Position numbers and translations under genes: made by a program
Notes under the pieces: generated by a model
What the model saw: only the letters and a program-made list of their open reading frames with translations
The model's database searches: none
What the model was told of the DNA's origin: nothing
NCBI RefSeq assembly: GCF_900096995.1
Contig: NZ_OANT01000004.1
Coordinates: forward strand, 309,722-373,721
Source: Acinetobacter puyangensis
GTDB lineage: Bacteria > Pseudomonadota > Gammaproteobacteria > Pseudomonadales > Moraxellaceae
Direction: 5' to 3'
DNA length: 64,000 nt
Part shown: positions 1 to 8,719 of the stretch, in pieces
Numbering within the stretch: position 1 is the stretch's first letter
Layout of the letters: each line of letters opens with the position of its first letter

Positions 1-2
1 CA

Positions 3-209
3 CGCTTTCATCCAACCAGTGAATGGGATACCTCGGCAGGACAGGGCTTGCTACAAAGTATTGGTGGTGATGTGTTTGATTTGAATCATCAACCTTTTCG
101 ATATAACCAACGGACGAGTCTACTCAATGGCAATTTTATTGCACTGCGTCAGATACAGGATTGGTCAATATTGGCAGACTTTTTACAGGGAAGAGTGTTA
201 GCAGATTGA
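3..209 (+). CDS. cysQ: 3'(2'),5'-bisphosphate nucleotidase CysQ, C-terminal fragment
   Basis: Only the last 68 codons are in the window; the gene starts upstream of base 1. The frame beginning at base 3 reads RFHPTSEWDTSAGQGLLQSIGG and ends in TGA at 207-209. The EWDTSAG stretch is the W-D-x-A-G metal and substrate motif of the inositol monophosphatase/CysQ superfamily, and the following PFRYNQRTSLLNGNF segment resembles the CysQ C-terminus. CysQ removes the 3' phosphate from PAP/PAPS and recycles the by-product of sulfate assimilation. The superfamily is clear; CysQ rather than a paralogue is an inference from this C-terminal segment. Confidence 0.72.
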   Translation, partial: RFHPTSEWDTSAGQGLLQSIGGDVFDLNHQPFRYNQRTSLLNGNFIALRQIQDWSILADFLQGRVLAD

Positions 210-269
210 GTAATCATATGAACATGGTATAGTTGAGTCTCGTTATCAAAATTTCATGTCATCATTATC

Positions 270-1028
270 GTGAGCGCATTAAAACTTTTACCGCAAAGTA
301 TGTTGCAGGCAGTGGATTTATTGCCAGACACAAACACTTCCGTGATTTTATTTACCCGACATTCGCTTCGGGAAGTGGTGCGTGGTATTGGTCTAGCCGG
401 TTATGACCTGCAATTGACCGATGAAGGACGGGAGTTGGCTTTCGCTTGGGGAAAATATCTAACCCATAATTCAGATCGCCATATTGTCAATTGTATCAGT
501 AGTCCCATCCAGCGCTGTATCGAAACCGCAGAATTGATGATTGCTGGTGCTGATCAGGTTCATGTGGAAAATACCCACAAGATCGATATTCTTGAACAAA
601 AGTTACTGGTTGAACCAGGTAGTTTTGTGGTGGATATCAAACAGGCTGCACCACATTTTCGTGAGCAAGGTGCTGTGGGTTTTATCAATAGTTTTGTACA
701 GAATGCTTTGCCCGGTATGAAACATCCGATTAATGGTGTTCTCGATGTCTTGGAGCTGTTATACAACTCTCATTTGATCCAGAATCATCCATATCAATCT
801 GAGGCGAAATTAAGTCTGGCAGTGAGTCACGATACTATTCTGGCAGCATTTATTGCCGTGATTGCGGGACATTTTCAGGTAGAACAGAAAGACTGGCCAG
901 AAATGATGGAAGGTCTATTTGTTTGGTTCGATGTGGCGGATGAATTTAAACATAGCCGTGTACACTGGGTTTGGAGAGGACAGCATCAACAACTGGAGAT
1001 TCAGCAGTTAGTTGGAAATATGATCTAA
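270..1028 (+). CDS. histidine phosphatase superfamily protein
   Basis: A 252-residue protein. FTRHSLRE near residue 29 carries the RH catalytic motif, in which His becomes the phospho-acceptor. A second conserved His is in AVSHDTIL near residue 187, and SSPIQRCIETAE matches the S-x-x-x-R-x-x-x-T-A segment of the phosphoglycerate mutase/acid phosphatase fold. The substrate cannot be told. No signal peptide is seen, so it is probably cytoplasmic. The start is GTG at 270; no clear Shine-Dalgarno is visible before it. It follows cysQ after 60 bases and ends at a terminator shared with rpsT. Confidence 0.75.
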   Translation: MSALKLLPQSMLQAVDLLPDTNTSVILFTRHSLREVVRGIGLAGYDLQLTDEGRELAFAWGKYLTHNSDRHIVNCISSPIQRCIETAELMIAGADQVHVENTHKIDILEQKLLVEPGSFVVDIKQAAPHFREQGAVGFINSFVQNALPGMKHPINGVLDVLELLYNSHLIQNHPYQSEAKLSLAVSHDTILAAFIAVIAGHFQVEQKDWPEMMEGLFVWFDVADEFKHSRVHWVWRGQHQQLEIQQLVGNMI

Positions 1029-1052
1029 ACATTTCATTGAAATGCAAGACAC

Positions 1053-1077
1053 AAAAAAAGCCCTTAACGGGCTTTTT
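1053..1077. terminator. bidirectional intrinsic terminator
   Basis: AAAAAAAGCCC TTAA-type stem: an A-tract, AGCCC, a short loop and GGGCT, then a T-tract, so it works on both strands. It separates the histidine phosphatase (plus) from rpsT (minus), whose stop codons converge on it. Confidence 0.88.
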
Positions 1078-1091
1078 CTATATACAACAAA

Positions 1092-1367
1092 TTAGTTTGC
1101 AGCAGTTGCCAGCGCTTTAATTTGTGCATTCAAGCGGCTCTTATGACGAGCAGCTTTATTTTTGTGGATAATACCTTTATCAGCCATACGGTCAATGACT
1201 GGTACAGCTTTTTTGTAAGCTTCAGTTGCAACCGCATGTTCACCAGCAGAGATCGCTGCAACAACACGTTTAAGATAGGTACGAACCATAGAACGCAAGC
1301 TTGCGTTATGTTTGCGTGCTTTTACGTTTTGACGAGCACGTTTTTTTGCTTGAGCAGAGTTTGCCAC
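1092..1367 (-). CDS. rpsT: 30S ribosomal protein S20
   Basis: A 91-residue, Lys/Arg/Ala-rich helical protein starting [14 protein letters not shown], the S20 signature, with [16 protein letters not shown] near the C-terminus. S20 binds 16S rRNA early in 30S assembly. The length is close to the family norm of about 87 residues. It is a single-gene unit with its own promoter (1468-1496) and a bidirectional terminator. Its leader contains a CGGGCT/AGCCCG pair (1400-1405 with 1448-1453) that could close a large leader stem; S20 is autoregulated in E. coli, but a link to this stem is only a guess. Confidence 0.98.
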   Translation of the reverse strand: MANSAQAKKRARQNVKARKHNASLRSMVRTYLKRVVAAISAGEHAVATEAYKKAVPVIDRMADKGIIHKNKAARHKSRLNAQIKALATAAN

Positions 1368-1467
1368 TCGTGCACTCCTTGAAATTAGTTAGTCTGGGGC
1401 GGGCTTGATTAAAATATGTATTGGTGAATAAACCACAACACAAAACCAGCCCGTAAACAAGTCGCAT

Positions 1468-1496
1468 ATTTTGAAGAAAGCCAAGGCTTAAGTCAA
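1468..1496 (-). promoter_or_regulatory. putative sigma-70 promoter of rpsT
   Basis: On the minus strand TTGACT (1496-1491) is followed after 17 bases by CAAAAT (1473-1468). It lies about 100 bases before the rpsT start codon. A second TTGACT overlaps just upstream at 1501-1496. Confidence 0.55.
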
Positions 1497-1505
1497 GTCA
1501 AACCA

Positions 1506-2237
1506 TCAAAATTGATCTTTCAATTGACGTACTTTTTGAAATTCTTCCACACTTTCGCAGCGCAGGAAGGGATTTGTCTGTAATTCTAACGCAATTGTCG
1601 AGGGTAAAGTAATTTTATTGTGCTGACGTAAATTCTGTACTTCTTGATAGCGTTGTTGTAAGGCGACATTATCTGGCTCAATTGTCAACGCAAATCTGGC
1701 ATTGCTCTCGGTATATTCGTGTGCACAGTAGACGTTACTGCGTGGTGGAAAGGCTGCCAGACGATTGAGCGAATGATACATTTGCGTATATGTGCCTTCG
1801 AATAAGCGTCCGCAACCCATTGCAAATAAGGTATCTCCGGTAAACAGTGCATCGAGGGCATCAATGAAATAACAAAGATGTCCGAGTGTATGTCCCGGTG
1901 TGGCAATGACATCAACCTTCATTTCAGCAAAGTGCAATGTATCACCATCTTGTAAAAAATGATCAACCTCGGTGATCTTGTCTCGTTCTGCCAAAGGCGC
2001 GTAGACTTTGGCATAGGTTTGCTGGCGTAATTCTGCCACGCCACCAGTATGGTCGGGATGTTTATGGGTAATCCAGATCTGGGTGAGTTCTAATTGTTGT
2101 TTTTCACAATACTCAAGTACAAGGTCTGCCTGTGTCGGATCAATCACGACTGCCTGTTGTTGATGTGTATCAACCAGCATCCAGATATAGTTCTGTAAGG
2201 CATTGCCGACCTCAATTGCTTCGATTTTAAAGTGCAT
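1506..2237 (-). CDS. gloB: hydroxyacylglutathione hydrolase (glyoxalase II)
   Basis: A 243-residue metallo-beta-lactamase fold protein. THKHPDHTGG (about residues 57-66) is the T-H-x-H-x-D-H metal motif, ATPGHTLGHLCY supplies the next His, LFTGDTLFAMGCGRLFEG the bridging Asp, and YCAHEYTESNARFA the final ligand and glutathione region. The last motif and the C-terminal helical part are typical of GloB. It hydrolyses S-lactoylglutathione to lactate and glutathione in methylglyoxal detoxification. The start at 2237 gives MHFKIEAIEVGN, matching the usual N-terminus. It is transcribed the same way as the exonuclease and rhomboid genes upstream. Confidence 0.93.
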   Translation of the reverse strand: MHFKIEAIEVGNALQNYIWMLVDTHQQQAVVIDPTQADLVLEYCEKQQLELTQIWITHKHPDHTGGVAELRQQTYAKVYAPLAERDKITEVDHFLQDGDTLHFAEMKVDVIATPGHTLGHLCYFIDALDALFTGDTLFAMGCGRLFEGTYTQMYHSLNRLAAFPPRSNVYCAHEYTESNARFALTIEPDNVALQQRYQEVQNLRQHNKITLPSTIALELQTNPFLRCESVEEFQKVRQLKDQF

Positions 2238-2283
2238 GAATTTAGCCAGTCCTTATACTTGCATCATGGGGATGTCCCTGAAA

Positions 2284-2982
2284 TTAAAAACATTGTTCTA
2301 ATGCTTCTCTTAAGTAGGGGTCTATATCACTCTGACGGAGTAGCCATTGAACATAGTCGATAGGCACCTGTGCCAGCGGTGTGCCTTTATATTTACCAAA
2401 GGGCATGAATTGGGGCAAACGTGCTTGCTGGGATTGCTGATAGAGTTGTTCAATATCAGTAATTTGATAATGCTGGATAATTTTATCCAGTAAATTTGCT
2501 GTAAGCAGAATATCCGTTTTGGCATTATGGGCATTTTTAAGCTGTTGCCGAGTTTGTTCAAGATTATCTGAAATTACATAGCTGAGTGTACTTAAAGAAT
2601 GGCTATCCAGATTCGGCCATACATAACGTGCCAGTGCTAAGGTACAAATTGGTTTGATATGACGTACATCTTGACCACAACGGGCAATGGCTTGAATATC
2701 ATAATCAATATTGTGGCCGATTAAATAAATCGTATCCTGAGGCAGGCGAAACTCTCGAAAATTAGCCTTACCGACTAGATCTTGCGGCAAAATATGGTGG
2801 ATTGCCATGGAGGAGAGTTGAATCTCCGTGTCCTGATCCAGACTAAAATATTCATCATAAATCAAACTTTCATTGACCATAAGGCCACGCTGATCCAGTT
2901 GAATAGGGGCATAAGCAATTTCAATCGGATTACCATTTAAACGATGGGTTTCCGTATCAAGAACAAGACTGCTAAAAGACAT
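2284..2982 (-). CDS. ExoX-like DnaQ-family 3'-5' exonuclease
   Basis: A 232-residue protein. VLDTETHRL near residues 7-15 is the ExoI motif (D-x-E), LIGHNIDYDIQAI is ExoII, and NAHNAKTDILLTANLL fits ExoIII with H-x-x-x-x-D. The C-terminal FMPFGKYKGTPLAQVPIDYVQWLL is a DUF3820-like module, the same domain order as E. coli exodeoxyribonuclease X. It probably degrades DNA from the 3' end in repair or mismatch processing. It sits 46 bases before gloB and follows the rhomboid gene on the minus strand. The family is clear; true orthology to ExoX is likely but unproved. Confidence 0.78.
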   Translation of the reverse strand: MSFSSLVLDTETHRLNGNPIEIAYAPIQLDQRGLMVNESLIYDEYFSLDQDTEIQLSSMAIHHILPQDLVGKANFREFRLPQDTIYLIGHNIDYDIQAIARCGQDVRHIKPICTLALARYVWPNLDSHSLSTLSYVISDNLEQTRQQLKNAHNAKTDILLTANLLDKIIQHYQITDIEQLYQQSQQARLPQFMPFGKYKGTPLAQVPIDYVQWLLRQSDIDPYLREALEQCF

Positions 2983-3002
2983 AATATGGGCTACCTAATA
3001 AA

Positions 3003-3629
3003 CTATCTAAAGCTAGGATTGGTCAGCTGATGGAGGAAAATCGATAAAACCTCAGGCTGTAGCGCAATGGTTACAACGATACCATAGGCAGCACCCCATA
3101 AATGGGCACCATGATTAATGCCGGATTGTCCTCGTTTTTCGGCCCAAATGCTATACGCAACATAGAGCACAGCAAAAATAATGGCAGGTACAGGAATAAA
3201 AAACACGTAAATAATATTCCATGGACGAAACAGAATAAAGGCAAATAAAATGGCAGATACTGCGCCTGAGGCGCCTAAGCTAAAATAATTGACATCATTT
3301 TTATGCTTAAAATAGGTGGGTAAAATAGAAACAATCAAGCCGCCCAGATAAAACAGGGCAAAGCCCATATCAAAGGCATATTGACGATAAAATTGTTCGA
3401 TAAAGCTACCAAAAAAGAAGAGCGTAATCATGTTAAACAACAAATGAAAGCCATCTGCATGAATAAAGCCATAGGTAACAAAACGATCATACTGACCACG
3501 ACCAATTGCAGGTCCCCAGAAAATGAGACGATTCATCAATTTTGGTTGATTAAATGCCAACAGCGACACTACGACGGTAATGATTATAATGGCGATGGTA
3601 TGATTAAAGGGTAAACCGAGCATAGTCAA
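3003..3629 (-). CDS. rhomboid family intramembrane serine protease
   Basis: A 208-residue polytopic membrane protein with about six hydrophobic segments. HADGFHLLFNMITLFFFG (residues 57-74) is the H-x-x-x-x-x-x-N element, GASG at 119-122 holds the catalytic Ser121, and NHGAHLWGAAYG holds the catalytic His176. All essential parts are present, so the protease should be active. Substrates cannot be predicted from context. It is first in a minus-strand run rhomboid-exonuclease-gloB with short gaps, perhaps one transcript. Confidence 0.9.
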   Translation of the reverse strand: MTMLGLPFNHTIAIIIITVVVSLLAFNQPKLMNRLIFWGPAIGRGQYDRFVTYGFIHADGFHLLFNMITLFFFGSFIEQFYRQYAFDMGFALFYLGGLIVSILPTYFKHKNDVNYFSLGASGAVSAILFAFILFRPWNIIYVFFIPVPAIIFAVLYVAYSIWAEKRGQSGINHGAHLWGAAYGIVVTIALQPEVLSIFLHQLTNPSFR

Positions 3630-3782
3630 ATATCATCATAAATAATCAATAACCTTAACGGCTTAGGCTGTGATCGGTCAATTACTTTTATGTTGAGAAT
3701 GATAAAAAAGAAATTTGGGCAAAGTGATCAGGCAAAAAAATACAAAAATTGAACGCAGAATAAACAGTCGAGAGATAAAGAC

Positions 3783-3810
3783 TTGACGTGCTGCCTTGAA
3801 AATATATAAT
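3783..3810 (+). promoter_or_regulatory. sigma-70 promoter of tRNA-Met
   Basis: TTGACG at 3783-3788, a 16-base spacer and a perfect TATAAT at 3805-3810 lie 15 bases before the tRNA. A GC-rich discriminator (GCTCGC) follows, typical of stringently controlled stable-RNA promoters. Confidence 0.8.
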
Positions 3811-3825
3811 GCTCGCACAGTTTAC

Positions 3826-3902
3826 GGCTATGTAGCTCAGTTGGTTAGAGCACAGCACTCATAATGCTGGGGTCACAGGTTCAAATCCCGTCATAGCCAC
3901 CA
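3826..3902 (+). tRNA. tRNA-Met (CAT), elongator
   Basis: A 77-base cloverleaf with a genome-encoded CCA. The acceptor stem GGCTATG pairs with CATAGCC; the anticodon stem CAGCA/TGCTG closes the loop CTCATAA with anticodon CAT; the T-arm contains GGTTCAAATCC. The body closely matches E. coli elongator tRNA-Met, including GTAGCTCAGTTGGTTAGAGCACA, and not the ileX-type tRNA-Ile2 or initiator tRNA. No integrated element is seen at its 3' end. Confidence 0.97.
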
Positions 3903-3910
3903 TTTTTATA

Positions 3911-3941
3911 GACCATACATCCCAGTATGGTCTCTTTTTTT
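3911..3941 (+). terminator. intrinsic terminator after tRNA-Met
   Basis: GACCATAC, a six-base loop and GTATGGTC form an 8-bp stem followed by TC and a run of seven T. It starts 9 bases after the tRNA CCA end. Confidence 0.9.
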
Positions 3942-3986
3942 GTGTGTTAAAAAATCTTTTTTTACCGAAGTGATCCTATAAAAACG

Positions 3987-5015
3987 CTATTCGGCCTGAT
4001 GATCCAGAAACGATGCGATTTGATCGAGTGTAGTCTGTTGCTGAAAAAAGGGCGCGATGATTAAGTCGATAAATTGATCAAGTAAATCTAGTTGATCCAG
4101 ACGTTGTAAAATTGAGGGTGCAAAACGCTGGGCTTCAGTTTGAATATCGTTAACTTTCAAACCCGTGGATTCAAATAAATAAAATAAGGATTCATTTTCA
4201 AAGGTGTGGTAGAAGTACTGGATACTGCGATGAATCATGTCTTGTACGCCGCTATTATGTCGATAATCTTTCCAGAATTCATAAGCAAGAATGAAGATTT
4301 CTTCGGTATCTAACGGTGAAATTTTTGAGGCAAATTCAGAAATGGGCTTTTGTTTTAGATTGTCCCAAAGGCTTAATGCCAGTGCAAGATATTCCTCCTG
4401 CTCCAGACTGAATAAAAATAATAATTGTTGTTGAAATAATTGTGCAGTCTTTTCCTCAAGTTTTTCTTCCAGTTTTTGTTGTTGTAGCTGAATAAATTGC
4501 TGAATACGTGGTGGTAGTTTCGCTTTAGTTTTATCTGAAAGTGTATGGACCGGTTCGGGCGTATATTTGGCAATATTTTGATGAATCCAGTATGCACATA
4601 AAACACGAATTTGTGGCGTTTGTTCAATATAATTTTTGATGTAATCGAATACATTTTCTAGTTCGAGGATTTTACGAATCCAGTGTTCCACCTGTTGATC
4701 AGAAATTACGCTTTTTAATGGGGCATGATTCTTAATCAATTGTTGATGCTGGTTCTGGGTTATTTCACCAATGACGCTGAGCAGGGGTGGGGCAAGATTG
4801 ATTTTAAATGCTTGCTCCCGTACCACACCGGTGAGCTGTTGCAAATCAATGACCTGATTTAGGGTAATCTGATCGGCGATTTTAAAAATATGCTCGATAA
4901 ATTGTTGCTGATGCTGCTGGGATTTTTCACCGAGCAGCATGTTTTTAAGATAAGCTTTTTGTAGCTTATACAGTTGTTCTGCCAGTTGAGCAGATTTTTT
5001 TTCAGGCACCAGCAT
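3987..5015 (-). CDS. uncharacterised helical protein overlapping nadE
   Basis: No family is recognised. An open frame extends to 5120, but that start would sit 119 bases inside nadE. ATG at 5015 (MLVPEKKSAQLAEQLYKL), 14 bases inside the nadE 3' end with GGATGG before it, is the likelier translationally coupled start and gives 342 residues; ATG at 5024 is an alternative. The sequence is Gln/Leu-rich and mostly helical, with a charged stretch (LQQQKLEEKLEEKTAQL) that could be a short coiled coil. No signal peptide or membrane segment is seen. It is probably co-transcribed with nadE. Confidence 0.65.
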   Translation of the reverse strand: MLVPEKKSAQLAEQLYKLQKAYLKNMLLGEKSQQHQQQFIEHIFKIADQITLNQVIDLQQLTGVVREQAFKINLAPPLLSVIGEITQNQHQQLIKNHAPLKSVISDQQVEHWIRKILELENVFDYIKNYIEQTPQIRVLCAYWIHQNIAKYTPEPVHTLSDKTKAKLPPRIQQFIQLQQQKLEEKLEEKTAQLFQQQLLFLFSLEQEEYLALALSLWDNLKQKPISEFASKISPLDTEEIFILAYEFWKDYRHNSGVQDMIHRSIQYFYHTFENESLFYLFESTGLKVNDIQTEAQRFAPSILQRLDQLDLLDQFIDLIIAPFFQQQTTLDQIASFLDHQAE

Positions 5016-6627
5016 TCCATCCATTGACAATCGGATAGCGACGTTCACGTCCAAATGCTCTAGAGCTAATACGTGGGCCAATCGCACCCTGACGGCGTTT
5101 ATATTCGTTTCTATCGACAAGGTGAATGACTTTTTTCACGACTTCCGCATCAAAACCTTTTTCGATAATACTATCTTGGCTTAAATCTTCTTCAATGTAC
5201 ATATATAAAATTGCATCGAGAATGTCATATGACGGCAGTGAATCCTGATCTTTTTGATCCGGACGTAGTTCGGCAGAAGGTGGGCGGGTAATTACACGTT
5301 CTGGAATGACGGGTGTTTTTTCAATGGCGTTGCGATATTTTGCCAATTCAAAGACGATGGTTTTATAAACATCTTTTAGTGGCGCAAAACCACCGACCAT
5401 ATCACCATATAAGGTACAGTAACCCACTGCCAATTCGGATTTGTTTCCGGTCGAAAGCACCAGATTACCAAATTTGTTGGAGAGAGCCATCAACAATGTA
5501 CCACGAGAACGGGCTTGCAAATTTTCTTCCGTTGCATCAGCCGGACCATCACCAAAGAAGGGATAGAGAGTTTTCATAAAACCATTGACGATGGGATTGA
5601 TTTCTGCAACACCAAAGGTAATGCCTAGACGTTTTGCCTGTGCTGCGGCATCTTCCACACTGATTTGTGCTGTATAAGTATAAGGCATCATGACCGCTTG
5701 TACACGATTTGCCCCTAACGCATCAACTGCAATCGCCAGCGTAAGAGCAGAATCGATACCGCCAGATAAGCCAAGAATCACACCGGAGAAACCTGAATGG
5801 TTGACATAATCCCGAACCGACATCACTAGAAGTTGATAAATTTCTGGAATAGTGTCTAATGCAGGTGGTTTTTTCTGTACCAGATAGGCTTTTGCTTCAG
5901 CATTATATTCAATGAGTAGTAATTGTTCATCAGTGAGTTTGGCACGAGCAGCAATTTCACCATCAATATTGGTGACCGTAGAGGCACCATCAAAGATTAA
6001 ATCATCTTGTCCACCGACCTGATTGACATAGACAATACGCACGTTATAGGTTTTGCTGAGTTTGCTGACTAGATTTTGACGGGTTTGTGGTTTACCTGCT
6101 TCATAAGGTGATGCATTGAGTACCAAAATCGTTTCTACACCCAGTTGGGTCAGTTGCTGAGTATTTTGTTCAATCCAGATGTCTTCACAGATTAAAATAC
6201 CGAATTTATGGCCGGCATGTTCAAAAATCAGATGTTGTTGACCTGGCGTAAAATAGCGTTTTTCGTCAAATACACTATAGTTGGGTAAATTCTGTTTATG
6301 ATAAACACCCAGTACTTCACCATTTTTAATTAATGCAGCAGAGTTATAACGTTGGCCTGCTTCATCAATATGTACATAGCCTGCTACGACAATAATATCC
6401 TTGATCTGTTGCAGGGTGCTTAAACCTTGTTGGGTGCGTTTAACCAAACTTGGACGCAATAATAGATCTTCTGGTGGGTAACCAATTAAGGCAAGTTCCG
6501 GAAAAACTACAATATCAGCACCTTGTTGTTGGGCTTGCTGTGCCTGTTCCAGCATTTTTTTTGCATTTAATGCAATATTACCAATGGAAGGACAGTATTG
6601 TGCGAGGGCAATTTTAAAATTACGCAT
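5002..6627 (-). CDS. nadE: glutamine-dependent NAD+ synthetase
   Basis: A 541-residue two-domain enzyme. The N-terminal nitrilase-type glutaminase has the catalytic Glu44 in VVFPELALIGYPPEDLL, a Lys in YHKQNLPNY and the Cys nucleophile in LICEDIW. The C-terminal synthetase has the ATP pyrophosphatase P-loop LGLSGGIDSALT near residue 286 and STGNKSELAVGY. It converts nicotinate adenine dinucleotide, ATP and glutamine to NAD+. The length matches the two-domain bacterial class. The start at 6627 gives MRNFKIALAQYCP, the usual beginning. The downstream unknown gene overlaps its 3' end. Confidence 0.97.
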   Translation of the reverse strand: MRNFKIALAQYCPSIGNIALNAKKMLEQAQQAQQQGADIVVFPELALIGYPPEDLLLRPSLVKRTQQGLSTLQQIKDIIVVAGYVHIDEAGQRYNSAALIKNGEVLGVYHKQNLPNYSVFDEKRYFTPGQQHLIFEHAGHKFGILICEDIWIEQNTQQLTQLGVETILVLNASPYEAGKPQTRQNLVSKLSKTYNVRIVYVNQVGGQDDLIFDGASTVTNIDGEIAARAKLTDEQLLLIEYNAEAKAYLVQKKPPALDTIPEIYQLLVMSVRDYVNHSGFSGVILGLSGGIDSALTLAIAVDALGANRVQAVMMPYTYTAQISVEDAAAQAKRLGITFGVAEINPIVNGFMKTLYPFFGDGPADATEENLQARSRGTLLMALSNKFGNLVLSTGNKSELAVGYCTLYGDMVGGFAPLKDVYKTIVFELAKYRNAIEKTPVIPERVITRPPSAELRPDQKDQDSLPSYDILDAILYMYIEEDLSQDSIIEKGFDAEVVKKVIHLVDRNEYKRRQGAIGPRISSRAFGRERRYPIVNGWNAGA

Positions 6628-6889
6628 TTGAATGATTTTCCTGTTTTTAGGGATTATATGATGCCGTTGAGATCAACTGTTATGCTTTTATATTGATCAC
6701 AACCATCATAGTAAAATATACATTTAGTATCGGTATCGCTGTGTATTACACTAAAATAGCATACCAAGTATCGTGATTTTGGTTGAGAATTCAAATCTTG
6801 GCTATTGTATTTTAAAATTGTAAAGAAAACATAGTATTTTAGATAACTTTTTGTTTATTTAACCCGATTCTGTACAAATGTGAGTAGAT

Positions 6890-7360
6890 ATGCGGCGTAT
6901 TGGTTTTCAATCCCTCTCTTCTTTGTGGGTTTTAAAGAGAAGATCGCTGACAATAGGCGAAAAAGCGTTGGCCTATTCTGTTTTTGGACAGCAGTTAAAG
7001 CTGGATGATATTCAAATTATTGCGCATAGACTGGTATTACAACATTATGCAATAAGTCCCAATGGGAATATTTATTTTAATCAGAAAGATTGGAAAGATG
7101 ATTTTGCTCAGGAAAGTATAGCATTGCAATCATGGTTAATTCATGAGTTAGTACATGTCTGGCAATTGCAACAAGGTATTGCAGTGGTCAAAAAAGCACT
7201 TTTTGATCGACGATATCAATATGTGATACGGGCTGGTAAATCATTTTTACATTATGGTATTGAGCAGCAAGCACAGATGGTGCAAGATTATTTTCTAAAA
7301 TCGAGAACAGGGCAGAATTGTGACGATTTAAAAACCTGTATTCCTTTCCTAGAAGAATAA
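6890..7360 (+). CDS. small HELVH (zinc-binding motif) protein
   Basis: A 156-residue protein with HELVHVWQ at residues 85-92: an HExxH motif followed by the W-Q context seen in DUF4157/eCIS-core and Vgr-associated metallopeptidase-like proteins. Upstream, ISPNGNIYFNQKDWKDDFA resembles the strand preceding the active helix in such folds. A downstream Glu in YGIEQQAQMVQDYF could be the third zinc ligand. There is no signal peptide. No VgrG, Rhs or secretion gene is nearby, so it stands alone, divergent from nadE and ending at a terminator shared with gltA. Peptidase activity is an inference from the motif. Confidence 0.7.
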   Translation: MRRIGFQSLSSLWVLKRRSLTIGEKALAYSVFGQQLKLDDIQIIAHRLVLQHYAISPNGNIYFNQKDWKDDFAQESIALQSWLIHELVHVWQLQQGIAVVKKALFDRRYQYVIRAGKSFLHYGIEQQAQMVQDYFLKSRTGQNCDDLKTCIPFLEE

Positions 7361-7397
7361 AATTTTCTAATTAAAATGTAGTCGATATTTGGTTCAT

Positions 7398-7425
7398 AAA
7401 AAAGGACGCTCTAGAGCGTCCTTTT
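7398..7425. terminator. bidirectional intrinsic terminator
   Basis: AAAAAGGACGCTCT and AGAGCGTCCTTTTT form a perfect palindrome with A- and T-tracts on both sides. It serves the HELVH gene on the plus strand and gltA on the minus strand. Confidence 0.92.
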
Positions 7426-7444
7426 TATAATATTAAACTACCGA

Positions 7445-8719
7445 TTAACGCTCAATGTTGCGTTGCGTATGACCCGTATAAAGCTGACGCGGACGACCAA
7501 TCTTATAGGGTGCAGCGTGCATTTCTAACCAGTGGCTGATCCAGCCAACAGTACGTGCAAGCGCAAAGATTACCGTAAACATTTCTGTTGGAATACCTAC
7601 TGCTTTTAAGATAATTCCAGAGTAGAAATCCACGTTTGGATAAAGGTTGCGTTTGATGAAATATTCATCTGATAAGGCGATACGTTCAAGTTCCATGGCC
7701 AATGCAAGTTGTGGATCATTGATACCCAATGCTTCCAGAACTTCATCACACGTTTGTTTCATGACTTTTGCACGTGGATCGAAGTTTTTATACACACGGT
7801 GACCAAAGCCCATGAGTTTCACTTCTTTACGTTTTACTTTTTCCATGAACTCGGCAACATTTTCTACGCTACCAATTTCATCAAGCATTTTAAGTACCGC
7901 TTCGTTTGCACCACCGTGCGCTGGTCCCCAAAGTGCTGCAATACCTGCTGCGATACAGGCATATGGATTTGCACCAGTAGAGCCTGCCAGACGTACGGTT
8001 GATGTTGATGCATTTTGCTCATGGTCAGCATGCAGGGTAAAGATACGATCCATTGCTTTTGCAAGTACTGGATCTACTTTGTAATCTTTGTCCGCAGGCG
8101 TTGCAAACATCATGTACAGGAAGTTTTCTGCGTAACTTAAGTCGTTACGTGGATACATGAAAGGTTGGCCTACAGTATATTTGTAGCTCCAAGCTGCCAG
8201 TGTTGGAATTTTTGCAATCAAACGAATTGCAGTGATTTCACGGTGATCAACATCTTCGATATCGAGGTTGTTGTGATAGAACGCAGATAATGCACCAACC
8301 ACACCGACCAAGATCGCCATAGGGTGTGCATCACGACGGAAACCATTGAAAAAACGACTCACTTGATCGTGAACCATGGTGTGTTTACGAACTTTTGCGT
8401 CAAAATCTTGTTTTTGTTCAGCAGTTGGTAATTCGCCATTTAATAATAAATAACAGGTTTCTAGATAATCTGTCTGGGTTGCGAGCTGGTCAATCGGATA
8501 ACCACGGTGTAACAAAATGCCCTTGTCACCATCGATAAATGTGATTTTTGATTCGCAAGCTGCGGTAGACATGAATCCAGGATCAAAAGTAAAATGTCCT
8601 TCTTTTAATACACTGCCAACATCAATTACATCTGGACCTAATGTGCCGCTGTAAATTGGAAGTTCAATTCTTTTGCCATCAAGTTCTAAAACGGCTTTTT
8701 TACCAGTTGTTTCAGACAT
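7445..8719 (-). CDS. gltA: type II citrate synthase
   Basis: A 424-residue protein that condenses oxaloacetate and acetyl-CoA to citrate. Signature segments are [36 protein letters not shown] (substrate His), [16 protein letters not shown] (catalytic His) and [15 protein letters not shown]. The length and the N-terminal beta-rich extension fit the hexameric, NADH-sensitive Gram-negative type. It is transcribed away from sdhCDAB across a 626-base shared control region; on its own strand a TTGACA at 8839-8834 is a candidate -35 box, without a convincing -10 at the usual spacing. Confidence 0.98.
   Translation of the reverse strand: MSETTGKKAVLELDGKRIELPIYSGTLGPDVIDVGSVLKEGHFTFDPGFMSTAACESKITFIDGDKGILLHRGYPIDQLATQTDYLETCYLLLNGELPTAEQKQDFDAKVRKHTMVHDQVSRFFNGFRRDAHPMAILVGVVGALSAFYHNNLDIEDVDHREITAIRLIAKIPTLAAWSYKYTVGQPFMYPRNDLSYAENFLYMMFATPADKDYKVDPVLAKAMDRIFTLHADHEQNASTSTVRLAGSTGANPYACIAAGIAALWGPAHGGANEAVLKMLDEIGSVENVAEFMEKVKRKEVKLMGFGHRVYKNFDPRAKVMKQTCDEVLEALGINDPQLALAMELERIALSDEYFIKRNLYPNVDFYSGIILKAVGIPTEMFTVIFALARTVGWISHWLEMHAAPYKIGRPRQLYTGHTQRNIER

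Noticed and set aside
3826..3902. tRNA as an attachment site for an integrated element
   Set aside because: No repeat of the tRNA 3' end and no integrase gene was seen nearby.
3987..5120. Longer start at 5120 for the gene after nadE
   Set aside because: It would overlap the conserved nadE C-terminus by 119 bases; ATG 5015 gives a short coupled overlap instead.
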